From Epiperipatus broadwayi (Eukaryota > Onychophora > Udeonychophora > Euonychophora > Peripatidae), in assembly GCA_028023455.1 (NCBI GenBank), contig JAQFVV010000036.1:9230719-9294718 (forward strand): a stretch of 64,000 bases of DNA. The letters run 5' to 3'. The notes below the pieces were generated by a model. It saw only the letters and a program-made list of their open reading frames with translations. It ran no database searches and was not told the origin of the DNA. The translations under genes and the position numbers were made by a program. Within the stretch, counting starts at the first letter, position 1. Each line of letters opens with the position of its first letter. This document shows, one piece after another, positions 1-12,010 of this stretch.

Positions 1-2080
1 AAATTCTTACCGTATTTGATTTTACTGCTAACTGAAATAGATATATAAAAATATAATATTTATATTAGAAATATATATTTAATTATGGATTAAAAAATTA
101 ACTTAACTTTTAACATTTACATAAGCACATATACACAAACAAAAACCACTCTTTCATCATTCATATCGTAATTTTCATTTCTGTTATTGTCTTTACGATA
201 CATCTACGTCATAATTTTATCTGATATTTTATGGCTTAGATCGATCATTAATTTAAAGATTATAAAAGATTTGATTATGATGAAATTTAGTCCATATTTG
301 ATGTAATTATTTATTTTTGATAAAACAAAAAAAGGATGGCATGCACTATGGCTAAATAGTGAACTTCACTAAATGTTTAATTAAGATTAAGTTATCCCCC
401 CCTTATTATGCATGTATTCATATCTATTGTTTAACTCTTTTTATTTGCCATTAAATATAACTGTCCATCTATGATAATTTATTTTAATATTAATATAAAT
501 ATCTAGTTTAATCTAAATCAATTAAGTTTACATTTAAAAGTTGGCTCTAAAGTAAAAAAGTAAATACAAATCATAGAGAGCATTGGATTTAATATTTTTG
601 GGCAACTAGGTCAATTCTAAGAATATTTCAACTAAATTTTGTCCTTAAAATTAATGTGTTCTGTATTCATTAGTAGTTTTATGCTACACTTATATAGATA
701 TAACAGAATGAAAGATATGGAGGAAGGTATATATAATGGATACATGGATAAGATTGCATTGATATATTCGCCAGAGAGCGTCATTAGATCAAAAGCCTAA
801 GTTCCTTTCTTCTAAGCAATCTTCCCCTATTCATTGATAATGGATACATGTGTGACTAATTGCCATTGATATATATATATATAATGCAAAAAATCACACT
901 AGTTTAAAATTGAAATGATATTGGACATAAATATACGCATCATCTATTTCCCATGTGTGTGTTAATATATAATTGTAAAATAAATTTTATATATCGAATA
1001 AATGTAACATTCAAATAAATATCAATAGAGTGTTAAATTATTTTGCTTTAAAAAAAAAGAAAAACCCACTCAATGTTATTTTTGTATTATGTTTATACAT
1101 AGTGAGAGTATAAAAATAATTTTAAAAAGTCATATGGGATACAATATCCGGTATTTGTAAACTATTCATTGTACAGTCTGTGTTGGTGCTGTTTCCGTGT
1201 AAAAACACAGAATTATACCGCTTTCGCGGCTGCCCCAAGGCTAATATACGAGTGATCATTAATATACGAGTAGATCGTATGCAGTGGTTATAATACGTGG
1301 CCAATTCTTCCGCGTTACAATAATACTACGTCTACTAACAATACTATGATCGTATAGTTTGCCGTTGATTTCATTGCGGGTTGAATTTCTAATGCATATT
1401 GACAGAATTTGTAATGTCGCTAGAATTTAAGATGAGAGGGTGAGCATTGTCATCTTTTTCAAGTGTTTATTTGTTAATGTTTATGATTTTCTGTATTTCC
1501 CAACTGAAGGATTTCTGCGTACTAGTAATTTTCAGTGTATTATTGATATTTGTCAAAATTTTTTTTTGGGCTAATTTTGGCTTTTTTGGGGGTCAAAAAA
1601 GACAAAATAAAATTTCTCAAGCTCTCTGGCAGACGATTTGAGTTGTTTGCGGAAAAATACCGTTTCTGTCGTGACTCGGACGAGAGTTGAAAAAGAAGAA
1701 CAAAATGTCTACCACATTATTATATTTGTGGGACGTCCCAAACAGAGAAAGTGAGGTGGTTGCGTTTTTGCAAGCCCAAAACATCCTGCCATTCGTTACA
1801 ATTGATTTGGTTCAGTCATATGTGGTTAATAAATTTATTTTCTGGAAAGAATTTGTGTTTTGTTTGTGATTATTTTTATCTGTAAATCATGTAATTAACA
1901 CCCAGAATGACAGTGTTAAAAAGGAGCGGAGTAGTTTGTTGGACATCTCTTGATTGATTGATTTTTTTTTTTTTAAAAAAATACTTCTTCTTTTGACATA
2001 CCTATTCGTTCCATTTAGAAGCAAAAAGAGGTTTTTTGTTGTTGTTTTAAATCAATAAACAGCACGTTAAGTAGATTTTA
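1..2080. other. AT-rich non-coding stretch
   Basis: I see no convincing gene. About 1130-1700 is less AT-rich than its surroundings and holds short open frames on both strands. One of them (1687-1869, plus) starts in a reasonable context and could be a remnant of a LINE ORF1 lying upstream of the LINE fragment at 2.1 kb, but it has no motif I recognise. The rest is A/T-rich simple sequence. Confidence 0.5.
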
Positions 2081-2082
2081 AA

Positions 2083-2792
2083 AATGAACCCGAGCTAATT
2101 TTTCAACAGCAGATCAACTTTATCTTTGATAACATCCAACCAACATCAACCCTATTTCAAAGAAAACTTGCATATTGGGAAGTGTTTGATCTTCTTGACC
2201 ATCAAAAACAGAGGATTCCCAGCTGCCTTTCAATCAACATCCCTCAAATGATAGGGATGACCAAGCTCTGGAAGTTGCCACCAAAAATCATGGACTTCCT
2301 GTTGAAATCGAACCTGCATGCCCTCCCAACAAATGCCTTTCTCCACTATAAAATGGGACAAGATATTGACCCTAATTGCACATTGTGTCAAAGACAGGAA
2401 GAGACTACTGATCACTTCCTCTTCGCACAACTTTGAACAATTTAGGAATTCATTTTCAACAAAACATGACAAGAAATCAAATTGAAATGAACCTCAAGAC
2501 AGCAATTGAAAAGGGCATATTCTCTGAGATCTGGCTTTCGGCCATAATTAACTTTTCCATCTGGGCATTATGCTGTAAGCTGGTGTTCCAGGCTGAGACC
2601 TTGAATAATATATTCACAGCATTTTGCCAAATACTAAACAAGGAAAGGGATAGAGATATGCGCACTGCTGACCCCTTCACAGCTGCACAAACCTGGGACT
2701 CATTGCAATTGGATAGAGCTCCCCGCAACTTTGCTGTTTATTGGGTGGCTGTTGCTATTCATCATTTCATAAAATTGAAACATGGGTATTAA
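2083..2792 (+). pseudogene. LINE ORF2 C-terminal fragment with RT zinc-binding domain (Tx1/L1-like)
   Basis: The plus-strand frame is open before 2182, and its visible sequence corresponds to the extreme C-terminus of a non-LTR retrotransposon polyprotein. It contains LWKLPPKIMDFLLKSNLHAL, then PTNAFLHYKMG and CTLCQRQEETTDHFLF. This is the layout of the zf-RVT zinc-binding domain: W-K-P...F, LPT, then CxxC...E-T..H. The reading frame is lost near 2430 and resumes one frame over (2433-2792), with a W-rich tail such as IWLSAIINFSIWALCC. The endonuclease and the polymerase domain are absent, so this is a 5'-truncated, frameshifted dead copy. The 3' UTR appears to run to about 3040, with AATAAA at 3007-3012 and an A-rich end. 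Family knowledge places zf-RVT in L1/Tx1- and jockey-type elements; the Tx1-like assignment is an inference. Confidence 0.7.
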
Positions 2793-3179
2793 TACTACCT
2801 ACTAACAGAATCTCATTTTAATCTTCCCTGCTATGAACTTTAGACAAATTGGGTTTCTATGGTCTATTTTTGGAACAACAAACAAGTCACAAATGTTTCC
2901 TGTGCAAACATTAATTCAAATATATCCTCCTTTTTTTTGCATGCTATTTCATAATCATTTACTTGTTTTGTACTTTTTGGTCTGTATTTCTTTGGTATAA
3001 ATGTACAATAAATTTGGTTTTTGAAAGATAAAAAAGTATAAAAATACAGGACATTTTATTTGTTATGAAAACAAAAAATCTTTAACAAACTTGTGCGACT
3101 CTTAATTAAAAAAGATAAATAAAGAAATCCACAGAATGTAACAAAACCGGTTAACATACCTATTTTTTGTGTTAAAAAA

Positions 3180-3430
3180 ACAATACCTCGATTGACTTTT
3201 TGGTTTTTGTTTTTGACATTTTATTTGTTATTATTAAAAAAAGCAAAACCTGCCACCTAAAAAAAAAAAACCCGTATTTATAAATCTAAGAGAAAAAAGA
3301 AGTCCCGTTTTATTTATTATTATTAAAAAAAACAAAAAAATCAAAAACCCGTTTTATTTGTTATTATTAAAAAAAAAACAAAAAAAAATCAAAACATGCC
3401 ACCCCAAAAAAAAGGCCCCTATTTATAAAT
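3180..3430. repeat. Degenerate A/T-rich tandem repeat
   Basis: Three to four imperfect copies of a block like TTTTATTTGTTATTATTAAA followed by A-runs and a CATGCCACC/CCTGCCACC segment. Similar A-run-rich DNA continues to about 3960. No gene is visible. Confidence 0.5.
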
Positions 3431-3960
3431 GTAAGATAAAATACCAAACAATTCTTTTCGTTTATATGCAAATACGGACATCTGAGGTGGAGTTTGTCGA
3501 ACAGGTTTGATTTTTTTTTGCTAAATCAATCAACAGCAACCCCCCTCATTTTTAACATAATTCAAAAAGAAAGTGTCGATTCTAATTTTAAATAACAACA
3601 ACAACAAAAAAAGAAAGTCGTATGTAAAGCAAATTGTGTATATTTGAGATATTCCAAAAAAAAGTTAAAACTGTCCCTTATACTTTGAAATGTATCGAAT
3701 CCAAAACAAAAAATAAAAGACGTCTGTAAAAAAGAAACAGTAGATTTAGAATGGAAATCCCCCCAAATAAAGGCGTATGTCAAAAATTATGTACTTTTGA
3801 GATCCAAAAAAAAAGGTCAAAGTGTCCTTTATAGTTTTAAATTTATCAAATGAAAACCAAAAAAATAATTATGTCCAAAACAAACAACAACAATATATTA
3901 AATATTAAAAAAAAAATTACAGCCGTATGTCAAAATACGATCTATTAGATAAAAAAAATC

Positions 3961-5972
3961 TAGCAGCCCGGTAATGTTATAACGCTCTGTTTTTAACTAG
4001 AAACAGCGCCACCAAAGGCTGCACAGTTAATAGTTTACTAGAACCATTTAATTCATTAGAAACCAGTTAACACTTAGACAATCTCAATAACGATAACAAT
4101 CAAGAATTTCAAACTGTTGTCAAGGTAATCTCCTTTTAGCGATACACACACACATTATATATATATATATATAATCATGGAAATGATATGATAATTGAGC
4201 TGATAATCATTTGGCATCATTTCAATAGGTTTGGGAGATAAACACTATATATATATAATAAAGGTTTGAGCAGAGACTTTCAAGCTGTCTTAAGCAATAT
4301 ATATCCACTTTATCACATACAACCGATATACACGATAACACAGATGTGAAAAAAATAAACAATCTCTTAATATTAATCTTTTTCACATTTATGTGGTAAT
4401 ATATATCGATTGCACAAGATAGAGAGTATAGCTGAAGGAAGTTTGAAAGTTTGTGTTCAAATTCCCTATATTACATTTAAACTTCAGGTATATGAATTAT
4501 ACTTGTATTTCAAAAATCTTGCATATAAATGAAAAATAGAATTAATCTCTATTGGCACTCATTCTCAGCAGGCATACATATATATAATTCATCATCGAAA
4601 ACAAAAAAAGTCTAATACAACATTGCTGTAAATATTCATCAACAGTCTTAGTTTTGATTTTGCTTAAAAAAAAAAAACGGTAAAGTAATAAACTAATAAT
4701 CATGAAGCCAAGACCAAATAAACAATGTAAACATTGAAAGAACTAAGCTCTATTTAAACATATTTCAAAAAAGTGATGAAATGCCAATCATCATCAGTAT
4801 ATTGTGGATTTTCTATCCTGTATGTACTGATCACAGACTAGTAATCATGATAATTCATATTTACATTCCAGGATCACTTGATGAGATCCACAACCGAGGA
4901 CAAAATAAGGTGTACTGATAAAATTATCATTGGTTATCCATGCATTCATAAATATAATTAGATATTTATTCATTTACACTCTTTGTGTATGATTGGTTTA
5001 ATCAATTATTTATATATTTAAACATATTTTTATATGTCTTGAATATATTATTTAGGTCAGTATACTTTATACATTTTACCCACAGTCACCTCATCTCCAC
5101 ATGCTACATTTTATAGAGATAAAAAGTATTTTCTTACCAACTTCGGGATTGTTATGTGTAGCTAAAATAAAGATTATATACAATTAAGCATTACATTATG
5201 AAATAATTTTCATCATTAAATATTTATTAAACTTAAAATTTTAATTTTTATTAACCAATTATAATTTCGGATTATAATTTATAATTATAAATAAATTCAA
5301 CAATTAAATTATATCTGAAAAATTTGTAAATCTATTGAATAAACGCTTGTTGATGGCGGCATTTTTAAAAATCTCTTATCTGTATTCTTCAATATTAACT
5401 AAGTTTTGCAAAATTGATTTTTCCAACTTTTAAGTAATTTATATATGTCGGTAGCCACAGCAATTGTTACAATTTTTCTCTATTTAAAATTTGCCTAATC
5501 TTATCAATTATTCTTAATTACAAATCTTTTAGCGGTACTTTTTTTTGAGAATCTGGATATAGATTGAAATATTTATTTTCTGGCTATCTAACAAATAATG
5601 AATATAAAATAATTTGCAAAATTCGGAAACTAGATATTACCAACCAGCAAAATTGTAGGTTGACTGAAAGCTCATTACGTCATTTTTTTATTTATTAAAT
5701 GAACATTATTTTTAGTTTAAGTTTTTATAATCAAATGTAAGCAAAATCACAAAATATAACCAAAGACAACCACAAAACGGAGTAAAATACAAACGACAAT
5801 AGCACCATTATTTACTACACGGTTTCCCCGGTGAAATTAATTAAGAGCTTATCTCTATTTTAAACCAAATATTTTTTATTATTCTTTATTTTGTTTTGCT
5901 ATAACCATGTTATATATAATAATACCAATACATCACTTGCAGCAAAACAATCAATTGACAAAACTTTTTGAT
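3961..5972. other. AT-rich non-coding stretch with one SINE-like scrap
   Basis: There are short (AT)n tracts at about 4156-4175 and 4247-4258. About 4410-4515 resembles the tRNA-like repeats at 53.6 and 54.05 kb: TTTGAAAGTTTGTGTTCAAATTCC then a tail near TATACTTGTATTTCAA. Otherwise I see nothing. Confidence 0.4.
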
Positions 5973-5977
5973 ATGTC

Positions 5978-6588
5978 TGTAGTGTTTGTAAAAATGGCAG
6001 ACGTCGTGCACTCCAGAAAAACTAGAATTTGTTCGAGTGGTTGTTGTAGATCGCGCGCTGATAATGGAGGAAGTTAAGTAACATAATGGCGGATGATAAT
6101 TCCAAGAGATATTTGCTTATTGCAAATATTTCTGGATAAAAGACGTTACCTCATTGGACAAGGATTAATTGCTACAGTTATCAGCAAGCAATAAAAGATG
6201 GTGTAACAACTACACAGGGGAAGGCAGTTATTAGCAACCATGTTGGGAGAATATCGGGCAGTGTAACATTGGGAGTAGTAGAGAGCAGTCACGCAGTAGC
6301 AAGTTGCAGACCATGCATTTGGAGAGCATCCGTTTGCAGACCATTCATTGGAGAGCAGTCGGTGCAGACCATTCCTTGGAGAGCATCCATGGCTGAGCTT
6401 CGTTGCAGACCAATTCATTGGAGAGCTTCACTGCAGACCAATTCATTTCGAGAGCTTTGTGGCAGACCAATGCGTTTGGAGAGCTTCGTTGGAAAAGAAC
6501 AGCGTGGGAATTGTATAATGTTATTTGCTGACCGCACAGTATGACTTGCAGTTTTAACCTTGGCACAGTCGTAAGTGCAGATATTACA
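5978..6588 (+). repeat. LTR 1 of the tandem TRIM-like element
   Basis: 611 bp, TGTAGTG...ATTACA. It contains a six-unit ~29-bp minisatellite at about 6304-6495 and a GATAAAAG sequence near 6134 that may be the TATA-type promoter. Confidence 0.85.
6304..6495 (+). repeat. ~29-bp minisatellite inside LTR 1
   Basis: Six imperfect units follow the pattern TGCAGACCA-T-C-TTGGAGAGC. Counterparts lie at about 7165-7350 (LTR 2, six units) and 8026-8188 (LTR 3, five units, one lost). Open frames read through these units on both strands are by-products of the repeat. Confidence 0.85.
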
Positions 6589-6589
6589 A

Positions 6590-6600
6590 TGGCACAGGCG
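6590..6600 (+). other. Primer binding site after LTR 1 (diverged)
   Basis: TGGCACAGGCG sits one base after the LTR end, at the canonical PBS position. The second copy (7449) is the intact form TGGCGCAGTCG. Confidence 0.7.
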
Positions 6601-6823
6601 CATTTGGAACCTGGGAGTAGCGAATACGTTGAACTACAAGTTTAGCCATAGATAGAGAAACCAGGTGAAAATGTCAATCCCAATTAGTAACATTAACAAC
6701 GGAAGTGAATAGTAAGTCTACGTGATATAACAACGCTGTAAGTTTGGAAATAACAGGAAATATGTTTCGGCCAAGTAGGAATAGAAAAAGAAAACATCAA
6801 GGAATTGCAACAAGGGTTTTTCT

Positions 6824-6840
6824 GGAGTGGAGGGAGGTGT
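6824..6840 (+). other. Polypurine tract before LTR 2
   Basis: GGAGTGGAGGGAGGTGT directly precedes the LTR start, as expected for the plus-strand primer. An identical tract ends at 7699, just before LTR 3. No such tract lies before LTR 1, which is preceded by the target duplication instead. Confidence 0.8.
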
Positions 6841-7447
6841 TGTAGTGTTTGTAAAAATGGCAGACGTTGTGCACTCCAGAAAAACTAGAATTTGTTCCAG
6901 TGGTTGTTGTAGATCGTGCGCTGATCATGGAGGAAGTTAAGTAACATAATGGCGGACGATAATTCCAAGAGATATTTGCTTATTGCAAATATTTCTGGAT
7001 AAAAGATGTTACCTCATTGGACAAGGATTAATTGCTACAGTTATCAGCAAGCAATAAAAGACAGTGTAACAACTACACAGAGGAAAGAAGTTTTAGCAAC
7101 CATGTTGGGAGAATATCGGGCAGTGTAACATCGGGAGTAGTAGAGAGCAGTCACGCAGTAGCAAGTTGCAGACCATGCATTTGAAAAGCATCCGTTTGCA
7201 GACCATTCATTGGAGAGCAGTCGGTGCAGACCATTCCTTGGAGAGCATCTGTGGCTGAGCTTCGTTGCAGACCAATTCATTGGAGAGCTTCGTTGCAGAC
7301 CAATTCGTTTCGAGAGCTTTGTGGCAGACCAATGCGTTTGGAGAGCTTCATTGGAAAAGAACAGCATGGGAATTGTATAATATTTGCTGACCGCACAGTA
7401 TGACTTGCAGTTTTAACCTTGGCACAGTCGTAAGTGCGGATATTACA
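6841..7447 (+). repeat. LTR 2 (middle) of the tandem TRIM-like element
   Basis: 607 bp, TGTAGTG...ATTACA, with six minisatellite units. It serves both as 3' LTR of the first unit and 5' LTR of the second. Confidence 0.85.
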
Positions 7448-7448
7448 A

Positions 7449-7459
7449 TGGCGCAGTCG
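7449..7459 (+). other. Primer binding site after LTR 2, complementary to a serine tRNA 3' end
   Basis: TGGCGCAGTCG would pair with a tRNA 3' end reading CGACUGCGCCA. From family knowledge, this fits the GCAGUCG acceptor stem of animal tRNA-Ser, a primer used by several Gypsy-type elements. The tRNA match is from memory, not from a search. Confidence 0.7.
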
Positions 7460-7699
7460 CATTTGGAACCTGGGAGTAGCGAATATGTTGAACTACAAGT
7501 TTAGCCATAGACGGAGAAACCAGGTGAAAATGTCAATCCCAATTAGTAACACTAACAACGGAAGTGAATAGTAAGTCTACGTGATATAACAACACTGTAA
7601 GTTTGGAAATAACAGGAAATATGTTTCGGCCAAGGAGGAATAGAAAAAGAAAACATCAAGGAATTTCAACAAGGGTTTTTCTGGAGTGGAGGGAGGTGT

Positions 7700-8282
7700 T
7701 GTAGTGTTTGTAAAAATGGCAGACATTGTGCACTCCAGAAAAACTAGAATTTGTTCGAGTGGTTGTTGTAGATCGCTCGCTGATAATGGAGAAAGTTAAG
7801 TAACATAATGGCGGACGATAATTCCAAGAGATATTTGCTTATTGCAAATATTTCTGGATAAAAGACGTTACCTCATTGGACAAGGATTAATTGCTACAGT
7901 TATCAGCAAGCAATAAAAGATGGTGTAACAACTACGCAGGGGAAGGCAATTATTAGCAACCATGTTGGGAGAATATCGGGCAGTGTAACATTGGGAGTAG
8001 TAGAGAGCAGTCACGCAGTAGCAAGTTGCAGACCATGCGTTTGAAGAGCATCCGTTTGCAGACCATTCATTGGAGAGCATCTGTGGCTGAGCTTCGTTGC
8101 AGACCAATTCATTGGAGAGCTTCATTGCAGACGAATTCGTTTGAAGAGCTTCATGGCAGACCAATGCATTTGGAGAGCTTCGTTGGAAAAGAACAGTGTG
8201 GGAATTGTATAATGTTATTTGCTGACCACACAGTATGACTTGCAGTTTTAACCTTGGCATAGTCGTAAGGGCGAATATTACA
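7700..8282 (+). repeat. LTR 3 of the tandem TRIM-like element
   Basis: 583 bp. It is shorter than the other two LTRs because one ~29-bp unit (plus part of its neighbour) is missing. It ends ATTACA and is followed by the right TSD ATGTC. Confidence 0.85.
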
Positions 8283-8287
8283 ATGTC

Positions 8288-10383
8288 TACACATAGGTAT
8301 GTATATAATCTTGAGCTTGTATACAACTCTTTCCTATCCAAAATTATTCATCATTTTTATAATATTCTACTGTTTGTAATTAGATTGGTGCGAGCATGTT
8401 CACAACACATTTCTTTTTTTAACACATCTTCTTCAATGTTTATTTTTATAGCATAATTATTATATAGAGAGCTCCCAAAACAAGCTCTATATATAACATT
8501 TGTAGATACAAGCTTTATTAAAATTAGGTCATGTGACATCTGACATGATTTTTTTATCATTTTGTAGCATAATTATAACGACATTGCTTGTCATTAAATT
8601 GCAGATATATTTGAACTTTCATCATTATTAAACAATTCGACGTTGCTTAAATAATTGTTGCATGCATTTGAACTGCAAAATAATGCATAGCTGATGAAGT
8701 ATTTTCAATACTTTATGTTAATTATGTTGTGCATTCTGAAAATCCCTAGTACATTTAGACGTTTTATATGAAACTTAACTCAAATTTTATTCCCACCAAA
8801 AGCAGTTACAATAGATTCAGGTCACTTATTTCCATTGATTAATTTCTTTATAGACATTACCCAATTATGAACATTTCCACTTCACTGAATTCAAATGATA
8901 ATTTTATTTTTAAGGTTGAAGAGAAGTGAATTACAATATTATTACAACTTTAAATGATCGTAATAGATTTCTAAGTATAAGATTTTTACATTGACTCGTT
9001 GTAAATCAAAAGATTTCGCGAGTATTAATGTGTAATAAGAAATGTGGACCTAATCAGTGAAGTACTGAATAGCTTCACGCTATTAGATCTAACCGCTTCA
9101 GCTTCACCTATTTAAATAGAAAGCAGATTGATGTAAAGAAGGGTTCCCCTCTTTTCTTCCAAAGCGTAAGCTTGTGGTTAAGATCTGTAAAAGTCCCTAA
9201 TATCGCATTTTTACACGCATATTCTTGAGGTTAAAGTCTTAGTAAATATTACTTACGCGTTTAAATAAATTTATAATATTATTCTATGTAAATAAAAAAT
9301 AGTTCCCTTTTCAAAAGCAACATATGATGAGACCGTATGGTAGCTTGAAATAATTTTTTCACATATGTAAGAATGCACATTCAAGACTTCTGTATGAGGT
9401 AACATTAAATATACAATTAGATGTAAATTTAAACATCATAACATCAATGTAAGTGTAGATCTCAAACGATCTATAAAAAATACAAAATATAACAATCATA
9501 TATTCTTATAATTTCAGTGCTACAGTTGTCATCATAGATCTGAATATTAATAAATTCTTATACTTAAATTAAAAACAATTTGTATTACATCTATTTAATG
9601 TTTTTGTATCGCTCTTTACAGTTACAATACCCAATTTCACGTTAGCTTCTCTGCTAAAACCAAAAATAATTTGTATTTTTTGTCATATAAAATTTGTGTA
9701 TAATTCAGTAGATAATGTGTCACGATAACATATCATAAGTTGCTCATGTCATTTCTAATCACCAAATGACAATAACATGTGTAATAACACTTAATTGGTC
9801 AATATGTTTTATTGTCTATGCTATTAAACTAAAAAAAGATTCAAACATATGGTTATCTATATACATATAATATATTATACATACATACCTTCTATAGAGG
9901 AAGTGACATCTAAAATAAATAAAATCATTAATGTTAAATTAGTTTTACATAATGAAAAAAATGATAAATTTTTTTTATTATAGTATTATTAATAAATAAG
10001 CTCATAAAACGCTTACGTTTCCTTTCATAAGGAACTGAAAAAAATAAAAAAATAAAAAAATATTAATCAAAAACCAAAGTTCATATGACATCTACATTGA
10101 TAAAGAAAAAAAAAATTATACAAGCAATAAAATTATTTGAAATTCTAACAAAATTATCTTGGTTAGTTTTACTTTTCTATAGATTAATTATAGCTTGATT
10201 ATAAACAACATTACTAGATTAAGATAAAAAATCAGGCTACAAATAAGCTTATTAGTTTATAGGTTTTATTGTTTTCTTTTTTTTAAATTTTATTTTAAAT
10301 GTGTGTGCAACTAATTTATTTTGATTATAAAAACTGCAATAAAATTATTATTTGTCTGAAGGTTTGTAATGGTGGTACATTAT
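8288..10383. other. AT-rich non-coding stretch
   Basis: No supported gene. About 9030-9240 is less AT-rich, with a few potential splice signals on the minus strand but no exon I would defend. A minus-strand frame at 8357-8560 has no recognisable motif. Confidence 0.4.
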
Positions 10384-10632
10384 AAGATGTAATATGTTGG
10401 ACTATTTCCAACATTTATAAGTGAATGTTGAATGCATAAAAAATTTTAAACTTTAAACTTTCCAAATACAAAGAACTTGTTAGTAATAACACCCAAATAG
10501 ACAGGTATTGTCTATTTGTGTGTTATAACTAACAAGTTGTGTGTAGTTGGAAAGTTTAAATAAATTTAAAAATTTTCTGTACATTCAACATTCACTCACA
10601 AATGATGGAAATAGTCCAACATATCACATCTT
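10384..10632. mobile_element. Palindromic MITE / foldback repeat
   Basis: Two ~120-bp arms are near-perfect reverse complements around a centre near 10507 (AATAGACAGGTATTGTCTATT). The outer ends read AAGATGT...ACATCTT. No coding potential. The family is not identifiable and no clear target duplication is seen. Confidence 0.75.
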
Positions 10633-11907
10633 GCAATAAAACTGAATTATTATTTTTTAAAAAAATCTATTTCCATTGTAAATATCTGTTAAAAAAGTCT
10701 ACTAATAGATACTAGCAACTTTTAATTCTAAACAAGCTATTCTAGTTTTTGTTGAAACTATTCAGATTTACATTTATGATGTTTCAAAAAAAAATAAGAC
10801 ACGAGGAAATAGATTAAAATTTATTTTTAAGATTTACTCAAAAAAGCTAATTATATTTTTAGCATTTATTAAATTTAGCAGCATATCTTACAATTTCCAA
10901 AGCAGAAACATTGAATAACACATTAAAATCCTTAAGAAACTTATTTACATTGATCTACAAACATTATTTTTACTTTATCTAAATATATATACAGAAATAT
11001 TTAAAGCACACAGTAAAAGTTTGTTATATCAATTTACAATTTTATACTACATAAGAAATTATATCGGTTTATACAAGTTTATACTCCATGATTTCAATAA
11101 CCCAATAACATAGTAAAATAAAACAAAAATTATTTCGAAAATAATTAAATAAACTATGAAAATGAATTTTATTATTATTTGTCCCATGTGAAGAATTATT
11201 GTACCAAAAACGTTTAGCATTTTATTAATGAATTATGGATGTTAATAATTTGTGTAAACCATAAACTAACAAAATGTTCATTATGTAAAAAAAGATAAAG
11301 TTAAGCTTTTGTAATTAAAAGTAAGGCCAATCATGTTCTAATATTCAGAAAACGGATTCACAAAGACTTACTTAAATAAACTAATATGCCTACTTTCTTC
11401 TCTGAATGTTAATCTGTCAGATAAAGATCATATTGGCTTTGATTTAAGAAAGGCATATTTCGAATTTATTTACACCATTGTTTTACAATCTGATTTGGGA
11501 TTTTCTAACCATGTTTTTTTCATGCTTTTATTTGTAAAAATTGATTTTTTAATTTTATCTTTTAGTGCAATTGTGTGAATAAAGATTTTATACTTTTTAG
11601 TTTTATGTACTTCCTAAAGCTAGAACTGTAGTTAACATACAATTTAACAAGCTAGGCTACAATGTCAAAAATTTTCAAGTTCTAAAAAATTATTTACTAT
11701 ATACTAAGAGAAGAGAATTATTTTATTTAGTACTGCAATTTCTTTCGAAACTACGTTTTTTATCGATAATTATTTACTCTATATTCAAATTATATTTTCA
11801 ATATATATTTATGTCTGATAATTATGTTTTAGATAAAAATGTTTATGGCAAATAGAAGGTAAACATGAACTTGCCAGGTCATGACAAAATTCGAATTGTT
11901 TTTTGTC
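10633..11907. other. AT-rich non-coding stretch
   Basis: No gene, RNA or clear repeat boundary recognised. Confidence 0.4.
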
Positions 11908-12010
11908 ATTCAAATTTTTCTCACCACAGTGTTTCTTGTCGAATTATTTTAAAAAATGTGAAATATCAAATACAGGGCAGCATAAAATTATATTATAAAA
12001 AATAATTTAA

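Larger units (their letters stand above)
5973..8287 (+). mobile_element. Tandem three-LTR non-autonomous retrotransposon (TRIM-like), including TSD
   Basis: The structure is LTR (5978-6588), internal (6589-6840), LTR (6841-7447), internal (7448-7699), LTR (7700-8282). Each LTR starts TGTAGTG and ends ATTACA. The whole unit is flanked by a perfect 5-bp direct repeat ATGTC (5973-5977 and 8283-8287), so it integrated as one three-LTR molecule or gained an LTR-internal unit afterwards. Each ~252-bp internal region begins with a primer binding site and ends in a polypurine tract, and has no gag or pol. The only coding trace is a ~27-codon frame ending in the next LTR (MFRPSRNRKRKHQGIATRVF...). LTR copies are near-identical by eye, so insertion looks recent. 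By family knowledge, LTR elements with short coding-free interiors are TRIMs and need enzymes from a partner; TSD length and PBS fit the Ty3/Gypsy type. Confidence 0.88.

Noticed and set aside
7868-8341. 157-codon minus-strand frame across LTR 3
   Set aside because: It is the antisense reading of the LTR and its minisatellite. The other two LTRs break it into pieces and it has no domain.
9128-9240. Second exon of the signal-peptide gene
   Set aside because: An acceptor and an open frame in the right phase exist, but 11 kb away with a weak pyrimidine tract. Chance occurrence is likely in this sequence.
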